This document shows positions 16,361 to 25,693 of a stretch of DNA of 64,000 nt, one piece after another (positions within the stretch are counted from its first letter, which is position 1; each line of letters begins with the position of its first letter). Below the pieces are notes generated by a model. The model ran no database searches and had not been told where the DNA came from. It worked only from the letters and a program-made list of their open reading frames with translations. The position numbers and the translations under genes were made by a program. Source of the DNA: Cupriavidus metallidurans CH34. GTDB taxonomy: Bacteria > Pseudomonadota > Gammaproteobacteria > Burkholderiales > Burkholderiaceae. The stretch lies in contig NC_007974.2 of assembly GCF_000196015.1 (NCBI RefSeq), positions 806,001 through 870,000 of the forward strand. Direction: 5' to 3'.

Positions 16361-17422
16361 TCATATCATTGCCACCAGATCCCGGCGCGCCTGACGATAC
16401 TCAGGGCTATTGATGCCCTGTGATATCGCTGCATGAAGCAGTGCCTTCGCCTCTCGCGCGCAGTCACTGTTGGGATCGGAGATGGCATCCAGTTCTGCTT
16501 TCAGGTTATCAACTTGCAATGCCATACGCCTATGAGGCTGTTCGTTGCCACGCGACACGCTCCCTGCCATCAGGTGTAGCTGCTCCTCGAACATGAGCAG
16601 GCAAGCCTGCCTGCCCAGCGACGTACTCGGATGGCCGGAATCGCGTCGTTCAGTTTGCTTGCGCAACCACGGCATAACATCGCCGGCCGGCATGGGGCGG
16701 GCGATACCATAGCCTTGCGCGGCGTCGACGCCGAGCAACCGGACTGCCTCCAGCAAATCGGCGGACTCCACACCCTCCACCACGACCTGCTTGCCAAGCC
16801 CGTGTCCGAGGCGCGTCAGTAGAAAAATGAAACGCAGCGCTTCGGTCTTGTCACCGTCAGCAAGTCTGACGATCCCGCGGTCCAGCTTAATCCAGTCGAA
16901 CGGAAACTGACGCAGCCTCGTCAGGCTGCTGTAGCCGGCACCGAGGTCATCTTCCGCCAGTTGAACTCCCAGCGCCTTGAACTTCCGCATCGCGATGGCA
17001 ATGCTCCCCTCCGGCACCTCGCCGCTCTCAAGCAATTCGAGCGTTAACGTGCCAGGCGGACACCGGCTCGCGACCAGCGCTGCGCACGTCGCTTCGTAGT
17101 AGCGGTCATCGCCCAGCGCCTCAGGCGGCAGGTTGACAGAGAGCCCGAGTGTCACTCCCTGGCGCACCCATGCGGTGCGCTGTCGCAATGCCTGCTCCAG
17201 GCCCTTCGAATAAAGCTCAAGAAGCGTTTCACCTGACAGGGCGGGCAAGAACTCGCCCGGCATCAGCAGACAGTTGCCGTCGCGAAGGCGAGCCAATGCC
17301 TCGACCTTGATGACATTGCCCGATTTGAGCCCGACGATGGGCTGGTAGTGCATTTCAAGCCCGCCGTCTTGCAGCAATGCAGTCACCCGATTGCGGGCGA
17401 TGTACGGTGGCGGGGTGGTCAC
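16361..17422 (-). CDS. EAL-domain protein (cyclic-di-GMP phosphodiesterase-like)
   Basis: A 353-residue protein with an EAL domain at about residues 12-245 and a C-terminal tail of about 100 residues of unknown type. The signature appears as KVEALARLRDG; other conserved parts are LGLSVNLPPEAL, LELLESGEVPE, EDDLGAGYSSLTRL, FDWIKLDRGIV and VVVEGVES. The key metal and general-base positions appear present, so enzymatic activity against c-di-GMP is plausible. There is no membrane segment or GGDEF domain. The start is a GTG at 17422 that overlaps the stop of a small upstream frame (17419-17898). Chaperone-usher fimbriae are often c-di-GMP-controlled, but any link to the fimbrial locus at 30.6 kb is inference. 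Confidence 0.88.
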   Translation of the reverse strand: MTTPPPYIARNRVTALLQDGGLEMHYQPIVGLKSGNVIKVEALARLRDGNCLLMPGEFLPALSGETLLELYSKGLEQALRQRTAWVRQGVTLGLSVNLPPEALGDDRYYEATCAALVASRCPPGTLTLELLESGEVPEGSIAIAMRKFKALGVQLAEDDLGAGYSSLTRLRQFPFDWIKLDRGIVRLADGDKTEALRFIFLLTRLGHGLGKQVVVEGVESADLLEAVRLLGVDAAQGYGIARPMPAGDVMPWLRKQTERRDSGHPSTSLGRQACLLMFEEQLHLMAGSVSRGNEQPHRRMALQVDNLKAELDAISDPNSDCAREAKALLHAAISQGINSPEYRQARRDLVAMI

Positions 17423-17898
17423 GACATCGAAGACGCGGAGCCGCGCTCAAGTGCAAGGTCAAACATCACCTTGATCGACCGGGGCATGGCCCGATGCTCG
17501 GTCGAAACCAGCTGGCCCGGATAAGCGCTGTGCGCGAGGATGACACCTTTTGGTGCGCATCTACGAGGACATAAGGAGAGCAGCTGTACCGAAGGGAATA
17601 CCAGATTCATGGAATAGTCGGGGAAAGCGATGGATGTCGGCCTTAGCGGCAGTGTTCGGCGTATGGGCAATCTCCGATCACCGCAGGTATCCCAGAGAAC
17701 GAGAATGTGGGCATCGGACAATGCGCCGCGAGTGGGCTCGAAATGCAGATCCCGGTTGGTATCGGAACAGGGACCCTCGCAGGCCACCGCTGCGGACGCC
17801 GCGGCCACCTGCGCGAGAACTCTATCGGCCATCGTGACATAGCAGTCCGCCGGCAAGATTGCTCTTTGCAAGACCTGTTGCGGCAAGAACGGCACCAA
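17419..17898 (-). other. Uncertain ORF overlapping the EAL gene; possible LysR-end remnant
   Basis: A 159-codon open frame whose stop overlaps the GTG start of the EAL gene (GTGA), an arrangement that often means translational coupling. Most of it matches nothing I recognise. The end, HRAMPRSIKVMFDLALERG, resembles the C-terminus of LysR-type regulators, so it could be a frameshifted LysR remnant. No good ribosome binding site is seen at its start. Confidence 0.3.
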
Positions 17899-18639
17899 CG
17901 TGGATAGCCACTACGCGATGTCGAGTCCAGAATAAAGTCACTTTGTACTCGCGCTCGTCCTACGCCACTTTCCGCTAGCACCGACTACGGATCTATAAGC
18001 CAACGCCTAAACTTTGGAAGATGCCGGGAGGAGCCCAGGCTTTCGCGCGAAGCCAGCGTATACGCCGCGATCTCCACCCGTTGCTCAGACTTCATCGACA
18101 TGCTCGCATGCCATCTTCTGTGATCAATCTGGACGGCGCAGCCCGGAAACGGAAGCCGTTTCCAGGTCGTTGCAATGGTCCGCACGCGCAGGGGCGTGGT
18201 CCGCAACGAGGGCAAGCGGTGCTGTGCTTGAGTTGACGGATGCGCTCGAGGTAGCGCTGTGCCGCAGGACGCTGCCCGGATTCGATTGGCAGGGGCTCTG
18301 GGAATGCAGTGAGCTTATAGGCCTGCGCCGAATCTCAGTACGGTTTCAGTTCCTGTAGTGCATCAGCGCTGTTCAATGGCACCTGGGCATGAAGGTGCCG
18401 AAATGGGGGGATTTCTGGCGCATTTTCAGCGGACGATGAGCCTCAAGCTGCCAAGGACCGATCGGGTTGACTGCCGGCGGGCGGCTGGATAGCCAGGGAG
18501 ACCATTGATCATCTGTGGATGATCATCAGCTTGGAAGAATCAAGAATCCGCACCTTGGAACAGGTGCGCGGTGCTCAACGGCGCCCGGGGCATTGGATTT
18601 CACGCCGACCACCGAAGCCCTGGCGATGCTCGTCAAAAC
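17899..18639. other. Non-coding region upstream of EAL locus and downstream of porin
   Basis: About 740 bases in which I see no supportable gene. Several open frames exist on both strands, but none has a recognisable domain, and none has both a start and a ribosome binding site. It ends at the porin terminator. Confidence 0.4.
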
Positions 18640-18666
18640 GTCCGCGATCCCTCAACAATCGCGGAC
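18640..18666 (-). terminator. Rho-independent terminator of the porin gene
   Basis: On the minus strand GTCCGCGAT pairs perfectly with ATCGCGGAC across a 9-base loop, followed by GTTTTGA. It starts 34 bases after the stop of the porin at 18700 and is well placed to end that transcript. Confidence 0.65.
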
Positions 18667-18699
18667 AAGTGATCAATCGAACCCGTCGCCTATCCGGCG

Positions 18700-19758
18700 T
18701 CAGAAAATATGTCTGACACCAGCCACAATGCCGGTCTGGCTGACACCAGGTGCAACCGTCGTCGATGTGACAACGCCGAGGTTCGACTTGCCCTTGTTGT
18801 TCATGTACGAAGCGTTCACATACAGATCCGTTCGCTTGGAAAACGCGTACTGGGTCTGCAGCACATAGCTCGCCGAATCGCTTGGGGAATCGCGGCGATC
18901 CGTGTAGTACACGCCAAGGTTCAGCCTCAAAGCAGGCGTGATCGCGTATCCACCGCCTACCCAGTACAAGTTTGACCGAATGCCGGTCGTCGGCGTCAGG
19001 CCTCCCTGCAGGTACCGATATCCGGCAACGGCCGAGAAGGGGCCGGTGGTGTAGATCAAGCTAGCCACGTAGCGACGCTCGACAGCGCTCGCATTCAGCA
19101 CCGAGGTGCCACGGCGCTGGTCATAAGCTATCGCCATGCCAAGGTTTCCAGACGTATAGGATGCGCCTGCGCCCATCTCCTGGCCTACCCGTGGGGAACC
19201 GGGAACCTCGGTGCCGTTAGCGATGTTCGAATCGTATCCTGCGCTGTACAGGCCCGTGATGGTCAGCGCGCCAAAGTTTCCGGTGTACTTGACACTGTTG
19301 TCGGGACGGCCTGCGAACTGGGCATCCTGCGAAAGCAGCGAGTAGGTGGCGTAGCGCAGCGGATCGAGCCCGGCAAACAGATCAAAAAGAGTATTGTTCT
19401 GGCGGCCAAGTGTGATCTGGCCCAGGTGGCTGGAGATACCAACGAAAGCCTGGCGGCCAAACAATCGACCACCTTGTGCCATGGTACCCGTGTCAATGCT
19501 GAAGCCACTTTCGAGCACGAAGACGGCACTCAGTCCGCCGCCCAGATCCTCCTTGCCCCGCAGACCCCAGCGTGACCCTGAGGTGTTATCGGACGAAACG
19601 CGATAGGCGGAACCTGTGCCGTCCAGACCCGCATGGCTGACGTACTCGATGCCTGCGTCGGCGACACCGTACAACGTCACACTGCTCTGTGCCTGGGCGC
19701 TCGCTGCGAACATAGCACTGACTGTGGCGACAACCAGGCTTTTTCTCTTCAACTTCAC
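18700..19758 (-). CDS. Gram-negative porin
   Basis: A complete 352-residue trimeric porin. I choose the GTG at 19758 because GGAGGAG lies 3-5 bases upstream and a signal peptide follows (KLKRKSLVVATVSAMFAASA, cleavage before QSSVTLYG). The frame extends further upstream, but without a ribosome binding site. Hallmarks are GSRWGLRGKEDLGGGLSAVF, GRQAFVGISSHLG and the terminal Phe in GVRHIF. It lies tail-side of the aconitase gene on the same strand and may serve uptake of a di- or tricarboxylate handled by that cluster. Confidence 0.95.
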   Translation of the reverse strand: MKLKRKSLVVATVSAMFAASAQAQSSVTLYGVADAGIEYVSHAGLDGTGSAYRVSSDNTSGSRWGLRGKEDLGGGLSAVFVLESGFSIDTGTMAQGGRLFGRQAFVGISSHLGQITLGRQNNTLFDLFAGLDPLRYATYSLLSQDAQFAGRPDNSVKYTGNFGALTITGLYSAGYDSNIANGTEVPGSPRVGQEMGAGASYTSGNLGMAIAYDQRRGTSVLNASAVERRYVASLIYTTGPFSAVAGYRYLQGGLTPTTGIRSNLYWVGGGYAITPALRLNLGVYYTDRRDSPSDSASYVLQTQYAFSKRTDLYVNASYMNNKGKSNLGVVTSTTVAPGVSQTGIVAGVRHIF

Positions 19759-19984
19759 TTTCTCCTCCATATTGGGTATTGGCTTATACAAACAAACATT
19801 GCGAATGGATTGACTTGTTAAGTGACGTTGCATAGAACGGAGCGCTGCTTTCCGAACAGATGTCAACGAAACTTATGCATTCGCCGCGAAACAGAAGATC
19901 AATGGGCTCGCCTTGCCAAACGGGATGGCTCGGTCAAGGCATTGCGCAGGAAGACTGCTGGAGCCCGCCGACTGCCGTCGGCGC

Positions 19985-22639
19985 TTATGACAGCTGGTGC
20001 AGCACGAAGCGCATCATTCCGCCAGCACGCCAGACCTTGAACTCGTTTGCCGTGTCAATCCGGCAATCGAGCTCCAACACGACGGAAGACCCGTCAGCGC
20101 GGCGTAGGGTGGCCCGTACGGTTGCACCCGGGCGCGCTTGCTCGTCGATCGCTTCAATGCCGAACGTCTCCGTGCCGTCGAGGCCCAGGGTTTTGCGCGT
20201 GACACCGGATGGAAACTCGAGCGGTAGCACACCCATCATGAGCAGGTTGGAGCGATGGATGCGCTCGAAGCTCTCGGCAATGACTGCACGCACGCCAAGC
20301 AAGTTCGTACCTTTGGCGGCCCAGTCCCGTGACGAACCCGTACCGTACTCGCGGCCGGCGATGATCAACAGAGGCACGCCCTGCGCCGCATACCTTGTCG
20401 CTGCGTCATGGATTGGCATGATCTCGCCTCCCGGCAGGCACTTCGTCTGGCCGCCGAGCACGCCAGGGACCAGCTCGTTACTGAGTCGGATGTTGGCAAA
20501 GGTGCCGCGTACCATGACCTCGTGGTTGGCGCGCCGGGAACCATATGCATTGAAATCGACGGGCTTGACGCCGTGGTCGCGCAGGTACAAGCCAGCCGGG
20601 CTGTCGGCTGGGATGTTGCCGACGGGCGAAATGTGGTCGGTGGTCGTGCTGTCGCCGAGCATCAGCAGGATTCGTGCGTCCACGATATCTTCCACAGGCG
20701 CGGTGGCACTGCCGTCGCAGTGATCGAGGAACGGTGGCTTGCGGATGTACGTACTGCTGGAGTCCCACGGGAACAGCGCCGATGATGGCGCTTCAAGTGC
20801 GCGCCATGCGGGACTACCGTCGAACAGCTGGCTGTACTGGGTCTCGAACAGGTCAGGGGTCAAGACGGTTCTGAGAACGTTCTGCACCTCTGCGTCCGTC
20901 GGCCAAATCTCGTGGAGGTAGACCGGCTGGCCGTCGTTACCGTTGCCCAGCGACTCACGCGTCAGATCAACCTGAATGTTGCCGGCGAGCGCATAGGCGA
21001 CAACGAGCGGTGGTGACATCAGGTAGTTGGCGCGGGCCATCGGATGAATGCGCGCCTCGAAGTTGCGGTTGCCGGACAACACCGCAGTGACGACGATGTT
21101 CTCGTCTCGAATCTGCTGCTCGACCGCCTCATCGAGCTGGCCCGAGTTCCCGCCACAGGTGGCGCAACCATAGCCGGCAACGTGAAAGCCCAGCGCGTCC
21201 AGGTCCGCCTGCAAGCCGCTGGCTTCCAGATACGCGCCGACCACGCGTGAACCCGGCGTCAACGACGTCTTGGTCCATGGGCGCGCTTGCAGTCCGCGTG
21301 CGCGGGCCTTGCGTGCCAGCAGGCCTGCGGCAATCATGACCGCGGGATTGGAGGTGTTTGTGCAGCTCGTGATAGCGGCAATCGCCACGGCGCCGTCGGA
21401 AAGCGTTTCCCGCGCAGGGGCTGCCGACGGAAAGGCCGCGCGAAAGCTGTCGCCGATGGCGTCCAGTTCGACACGGTCCTGAGGGCGTTTCGGACCCGCG
21501 GCACACGGACGGACGCTCGACAGGTCGAACTCGAGCACGCTGCTGTACTCGGGTTCCCTCGCGTCAGCCGAACGCCACAGGCCTTGCGCCCTGGCATAGG
21601 CTTCGACAAGTGCCACCTGCGCAGCATCCCGGCCGCTTGCTGCCAGGTAACGCAGGGTTTCCGCGTCGATCGGGAAGAAAGCTGCGGTGGAACCGTACTC
21701 GGGTGCCATGTTGGCAATCGTGGCGCGGTCCGTCACGGCAAGCGCCGCGAGCGACGGCCCGAAGAACTCGACCAGGGTATCGACCACGTTGAATGCGCGC
21801 AAGCGCTGCGTGAGCGTGAGGACGAGGTCGGTGGCCGTCACGCCGGCCTGCAGACTGCCGCTGAGGCGAACACCCACAACGCGGCGCAGCGGCACAGTCA
21901 TTGGTAGCCCGAGCATTGCCGCTTCGGCTTCAATGCCACCCACGCCCCAGCCGAGCACGCCGATGCCGTTGACCATGGTGCTATGGCTGTCAGTGCCGAC
22001 CATCGTGTCGGCAAAGGCGACAACATGTAAGCCCGCTTGCTGAGTACAGACGACCCCGGCGATATGCTCAAGGTTGATCTGGTGCAGTATTCCATTGCCA
22101 GGCGGTACGACGCGCACATTGCTCAGTGCCGCGGTGGCCCATTTCGCCAGCCGGTAACGCTCCGTGTTGCGCTCGAATTCGCGGCCAAGATTGTAGGTCA
22201 GCGCCCCCGGGTGACCTGCCTGGTCCACGATGAGCGAATGATCAATGACGAGATCGACAGGAATCCGTGGGTTGATCCGCGTGGCGGGCTGGCCAAGATC
22301 AGCTATCGCATCGCGCAACGCTGCCAGGTCAACTAACGCTGGAATCCCCGTGTAGTCCTGCATCAGCACACGAGCAGGATGGAACGGTACGGGGATCACA
22401 TCGCCAGAACTCGGGTGCCAGGCAAGCAAGCGGCAGAAGTCCGCCTCTTCCACGTCGTTGGTCCCGATGTGGCGCAACACATTCTCGGCCAGCACGCGCA
22501 GGCAGTACGGCAGTCTGGCGATGGCCTCCGCACCGCCCGCAGTTGCGGAGGCAATGCTGTAGATATGCGTGCCAGAGTGCACTGGGGCACGGGATTCAAC
22601 CGGTTCAAGCGCCTTGAGCGCAGTCTCTCTGATGGACAC
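19985..22639 (-). CDS. acnA: Aconitate hydratase A
   Basis: A roughly 884-residue AcnA/IRP-type aconitase that interconverts citrate and isocitrate through cis-aconitate, using a [4Fe-4S] cluster. The cluster cysteines are seen in AITSCTNTSNPAVM and in GYGCATCGGNSGQL. Other motifs are GTDSHSTMVNGIGVLGWGVGG, SGNRNFEARIHP and, in the swivel domain, AGREYGTGSSRDWAAKGTNL. The GTG at 22639 has AAGGAA upstream; a further GTG at 22669 would add ten residues. It faces away from an alpha/beta hydrolase and Bug receptor, so it may be a substrate-specific extra aconitase serving citrate-like compounds. The main TCA-cycle copy would lie elsewhere. Confidence 0.94.
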   Translation of the reverse strand: MSIRETALKALEPVESRAPVHSGTHIYSIASATAGGAEAIARLPYCLRVLAENVLRHIGTNDVEEADFCRLLAWHPSSGDVIPVPFHPARVLMQDYTGIPALVDLAALRDAIADLGQPATRINPRIPVDLVIDHSLIVDQAGHPGALTYNLGREFERNTERYRLAKWATAALSNVRVVPPGNGILHQINLEHIAGVVCTQQAGLHVVAFADTMVGTDSHSTMVNGIGVLGWGVGGIEAEAAMLGLPMTVPLRRVVGVRLSGSLQAGVTATDLVLTLTQRLRAFNVVDTLVEFFGPSLAALAVTDRATIANMAPEYGSTAAFFPIDAETLRYLAASGRDAAQVALVEAYARAQGLWRSADAREPEYSSVLEFDLSSVRPCAAGPKRPQDRVELDAIGDSFRAAFPSAAPARETLSDGAVAIAAITSCTNTSNPAVMIAAGLLARKARARGLQARPWTKTSLTPGSRVVGAYLEASGLQADLDALGFHVAGYGCATCGGNSGQLDEAVEQQIRDENIVVTAVLSGNRNFEARIHPMARANYLMSPPLVVAYALAGNIQVDLTRESLGNGNDGQPVYLHEIWPTDAEVQNVLRTVLTPDLFETQYSQLFDGSPAWRALEAPSSALFPWDSSSTYIRKPPFLDHCDGSATAPVEDIVDARILLMLGDSTTTDHISPVGNIPADSPAGLYLRDHGVKPVDFNAYGSRRANHEVMVRGTFANIRLSNELVPGVLGGQTKCLPGGEIMPIHDAATRYAAQGVPLLIIAGREYGTGSSRDWAAKGTNLLGVRAVIAESFERIHRSNLLMMGVLPLEFPSGVTRKTLGLDGTETFGIEAIDEQARPGATVRATLRRADGSSVVLELDCRIDTANEFKVWRAGGMMRFVLHQLS

Positions 22640-22860
22640 GTTGACGTTCCTTGCGCCGTCCGCCGGCACTACTGTAAGCGTGCCGCCACGATAAGGAGGT
22701 TCAACAAGCGTCTCAAGGCAATTTGGAACAGTCTTGACGATCTAGTAGGACTGCCGTCAAAGCGCAGCCCATGCGCAACGATCCGCCGGACGCTGCCGCA
22801 AGCGTGGAAGGATGCAGCTCCGATGTCCACTGGCACCTCTGCTCCGCCCACAGTTCGAGG

Positions 22861-22879
22861 TGATGCGATTAACGCATCA
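22861..22879. promoter_or_regulatory. Operator-like palindrome upstream of hydrolase gene
   Basis: TGATGCG-ATTAA-CGCATCA, a perfect 7-bp inverted repeat with a 5-base spacer, in the AT-rich stretch between the divergent acnA and hydrolase genes. It lies 55 bases before the preferred hydrolase start at 22934. It is a good candidate operator for a dimeric regulator; the Crp/Fnr-type protein at 24796 or the LysR at 25694 are the nearest candidates. Confidence 0.5.
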
Positions 22880-22933
22880 TTGAATGCAAATTATGCGTTT
22901 CCTGATACGTCGACAGCCGCATACGATGTCGAT

Positions 22934-23695
22934 ATGCAACAGAACACCAACTTCACCGAATCTTCGACGGACTTGCTTCCGGGACATGTGCTGGGGCATC
23001 CGGGCGCGTTGTTGCTGGGCCTGCCCGGAGGTGGATGCTCGCCAGCCATCTTCGATTACGTCAAGCACGATGCCTTGCAGGTCCATGGAGTCGATTGGGC
23101 CAGTTGGCCCGGCCCCTGGGATCTTGAGAGCCTGACGACCCGACTCGCACGCGTGCTGCAGGAGCGCAAAGGCCCCACCTTGCTCGCCGGTCATTCCCTG
23201 GGCGGGATGTTCGCGCTGCTGACCACATTGAAAGCCGGGCACAAGGTGAATGGCCTGCTGTTGTCGAATACCGGCGCACATACGGCAGGACATGGCGATG
23301 CGAACCTGCCGGACCGGGTGCGCAACGCATGGACCGAAGAGGCCAGCGATGCGTTTCTGCTCAGTTGTTTCCAGTGCCCGCCTCCGGTGGAGCTGTGGCA
23401 GAAGATGCGTGAGTACATGGTGCACATCAACCGCGAAGCGTTTCTTGAGGCGGTGATCACGCTGCGCCAGATCGACGTGCGGAAACGGCTTAGCGAAATC
23501 GCCTGCCCGGCCGTGATCGCGCACGGGCGACATGACCAGCGTCGCGCCATGAGCTTTGCGCAAGAGCTTGCGGACGGCATCCCCCGATCGGCACTCGTTT
23601 GGATTGACGGTGGGCATACCCCCATGGTCGACGACCCGCAGGCATACCACGAGGCCTTGAACACGCTGGTGCGACTGACCGGGATCACCGGCTGA
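22934..23695 (+). CDS. Alpha/beta hydrolase
   Basis: A 253-residue alpha/beta-hydrolase-fold enzyme. The nucleophile elbow is LLAGHSLGGMFA (Ser within GHSLGG), an acid residue is plausible in HGRHDQRR, and the catalytic His is in DGGHTPMVDDP. It would hydrolyse an ester, thioester or lactone in the cytosol. The frame stays open upstream to 22379, but upstream codons overlap the acnA start region and a promoter-like palindrome. I therefore place the start at 22934, with 22823 as an alternative. It is followed after 33 bases by a Bug receptor gene. Confidence 0.85.
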   Translation: MQQNTNFTESSTDLLPGHVLGHPGALLLGLPGGGCSPAIFDYVKHDALQVHGVDWASWPGPWDLESLTTRLARVLQERKGPTLLAGHSLGGMFALLTTLKAGHKVNGLLLSNTGAHTAGHGDANLPDRVRNAWTEEASDAFLLSCFQCPPPVELWQKMREYMVHINREAFLEAVITLRQIDVRKRLSEIACPAVIAHGRHDQRRAMSFAQELADGIPRSALVWIDGGHTPMVDDPQAYHEALNTLVRLTGITG

Positions 23696-23728
23696 ATCGA
23701 ATACAACAGACTTAGCGAGGAGAACACA

Positions 23729-24721
23729 ATGAACAAGACGAGACGATCGACGCTGCGGCTGGCCCTGGCCGCGACGGCCATGGCGACTGGCATGATGTCG
23801 GGCACGGCAACGGCGCAGGCGAACGCGTGGCCGAATCGCCCGATCCGATTGATCGTGCCTTCGGCCGCTGGAGGTGCAGCGGATTTTGTCGCGCGGACCT
23901 TCTCGGCCTTCCTGCAGAAGCGCCTGCCCGCGAACGCTGCCGTCGTGGTGGAGAATCGTCCGGGCGCTGGCGGCATCATTGGCACCGAGGCGGCGAAGAG
24001 CGCGCCGGCCGACGGCTATACCTTCCTGATCGCATCCAACTCGACACATGCGGCCAACGTCAGTCTGTACCGGAACCTGCCCTACGATCCTATCAAGGAC
24101 TTTGCGCCGGTCGGCATGTTCGGCACGTTCGGCACCATCCTGGTGGTGCCGAAGAATAGTCCTTTCAAGTCGCTGCCTGAACTGATTCGCTATGCAAAAG
24201 CCCATCCAGGCAACATGACCTACGGCTATTACAGTTCCTCGTCGCGTGTCCCGCCAGAGCTGCTGCGCGTGCGCGCCGGGCTGGATTACGCAGGTGCGCC
24301 TTACCGGAACATCACGCAGATCATCACCGACATGCTTGGTGGGCAGATCCAGTTCGCCTTTCTCGATTCGCTGTCTGCCGCCCCTGCGCTGCAAAACCCG
24401 ATGCTCGCACCGATCGCCGTCACGTCCTCGCAACGCATGCCGCAGTTGGCTAGTGTCCCGACTGTCGCGGAGAGCCTGCAAGGATTCGAGGTACAGGGAT
24501 GGCTCGGCCTGACTGCACCGGCAGGCACGCCGGAAGACGTGGTTAAGCGAATGAGTACGCTGGTCTCCGACGCGATCAGTGAACCGGCAATACGGACCGC
24601 GCTGGAGCGGCAGGGTATGGCGCCCAGGACGATGACACCTGAGGCCTTGCGTGCTCACATGGTGGCGGACCGCTCGCGCTGGGCCGAATGGACCAAAGCC
24701 GCCGGTATCGAACCGGAATAG
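23729..24721 (+). CDS. Bug/TctC family periplasmic solute receptor
   Basis: A 330-residue Bug-family binding protein with a GAGGAG ribosome binding site, a signal peptide ending TATAQA and the mature signature NAWPNRPIRLIVPSAAGGAA. Later signatures are VVVENRPGAGGIIGTEAA and ASVPTVAESLQGFE. It is the third such receptor in the window. It sits with an alpha/beta hydrolase and an aconitase, so a tricarboxylate or its ester is a reasonable but unproven ligand. Confidence 0.94.
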   Translation: MNKTRRSTLRLALAATAMATGMMSGTATAQANAWPNRPIRLIVPSAAGGAADFVARTFSAFLQKRLPANAAVVVENRPGAGGIIGTEAAKSAPADGYTFLIASNSTHAANVSLYRNLPYDPIKDFAPVGMFGTFGTILVVPKNSPFKSLPELIRYAKAHPGNMTYGYYSSSSRVPPELLRVRAGLDYAGAPYRNITQIITDMLGGQIQFAFLDSLSAAPALQNPMLAPIAVTSSQRMPQLASVPTVAESLQGFEVQGWLGLTAPAGTPEDVVKRMSTLVSDAISEPAIRTALERQGMAPRTMTPEALRAHMVADRSRWAEWTKAAGIEPE

Positions 24722-24795
24722 ACTCAGCCGACGATGCTGGCGGGAGGCACCACACGTGCCGCCCCCGCATCGGCAACTCACCAAAGATTGAGCAG

Positions 24796-25605
24796 ATGGC
24801 CGTAGCCATGAGCACGGAAATACCTGAGTGCCGGGCCCATATACCACCGGTGCTGCGGCCTCACGCCGACGCAGTGCCGGTCACTCCTGGCCCGGATACT
24901 AGCCTGCTGATCGGCGCCGTGCTGCGCCAGGCGGCCTGGGCTGCAGCCTGCCAGCCATCAACGGTGCAAGCCTTCGCGAGGGGTGGCGTCGTCCGGCATA
25001 TGAAGCGGCACGCAATCGTGGTGCGACGCGGTGACCCGGTCAGGCGCCTGGGCATCGTGCTATCAGGCATCCTGCAAGCGGGGGTTCATGCTTGCAACGG
25101 CAAGCGCATGACCTCCGCCTATATGGCTTCAGGCCAACTGTTCAATCTCGTGCCATTTCTGGATGGCGGCATGGCGTCCAAGGACTTCGTGGCGCACACG
25201 GACCTAACGGTTTGCTGGCTGAACAAGTCGCTGGTCGAGACTGCCATGTCGACCGACGCCGAGTTGCAGCGCGCCTTCATCCAGGTCTTGTGTGCACGTT
25301 CGCGCCAGTGCCTGTCGGACCGTGCGGGCCTGCTGCTGCTGACACTCCGGCAACGGTGCGCCGAGGTCCTGCTGATGCTCGCCGCTGACTATGGCATACC
25401 GCGTCAAGAAGGGGTCTCGCTCACGCTGCGCATGAGCCAAGCGGAATTCTCGGATCTGGTGGGCTGGTCCCGGCCGAAGGTGAACCAGGAACTAAAACGC
25501 ATGGAAGCGGAATCGCTTATCCAGATTTCGTACTCTCACATACTGATCCTGGACATGGCGCGGCTCAGGACGGACGTTGCCGGGGAGGGCGGCGGTCCGT
25601 ACTGA
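24796..25605 (+). CDS. Crp/Fnr-family transcriptional regulator
   Basis: A 269-residue regulator with an N-terminal cyclic-nucleotide-binding-like beta-roll (about residues 50-165, with RRGDPVRRLGIVLSGIL and YMASGQLFNLVPFLDGG) and a C-terminal Crp-type winged helix (about 185-260, with RMSQAEFSDLVGWSRPKVNQ). The cysteines are not spaced like the Fnr iron-sulfur set, so oxygen sensing through a cluster is unlikely. The start at 24796 is chosen over an upstream frame that overlaps the Bug gene. It probably regulates the hydrolase/Bug/acnA group. Confidence 0.87.
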   Translation: MAVAMSTEIPECRAHIPPVLRPHADAVPVTPGPDTSLLIGAVLRQAAWAAACQPSTVQAFARGGVVRHMKRHAIVVRRGDPVRRLGIVLSGILQAGVHACNGKRMTSAYMASGQLFNLVPFLDGGMASKDFVAHTDLTVCWLNKSLVETAMSTDAELQRAFIQVLCARSRQCLSDRAGLLLLTLRQRCAEVLLMLAADYGIPRQEGVSLTLRMSQAEFSDLVGWSRPKVNQELKRMEAESLIQISYSHILILDMARLRTDVAGEGGGPY

Positions 25606-25693
25606 TGGTATTCGGAAATGCCACGCCGAAGAAGACGCGGCGTGCATAATAGTCGCATAACTGATGCATCGGGGGCATCAGCCCGTGCGAGAC

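Noticed and set aside
22877..24847. 656-codon minus-strand frame opposite the hydrolase and Bug genes
   Set aside because: Both plus-strand genes have clear family motifs; the antisense product is Arg/His-rich with no domain. GC-rich codon use creates such frames.
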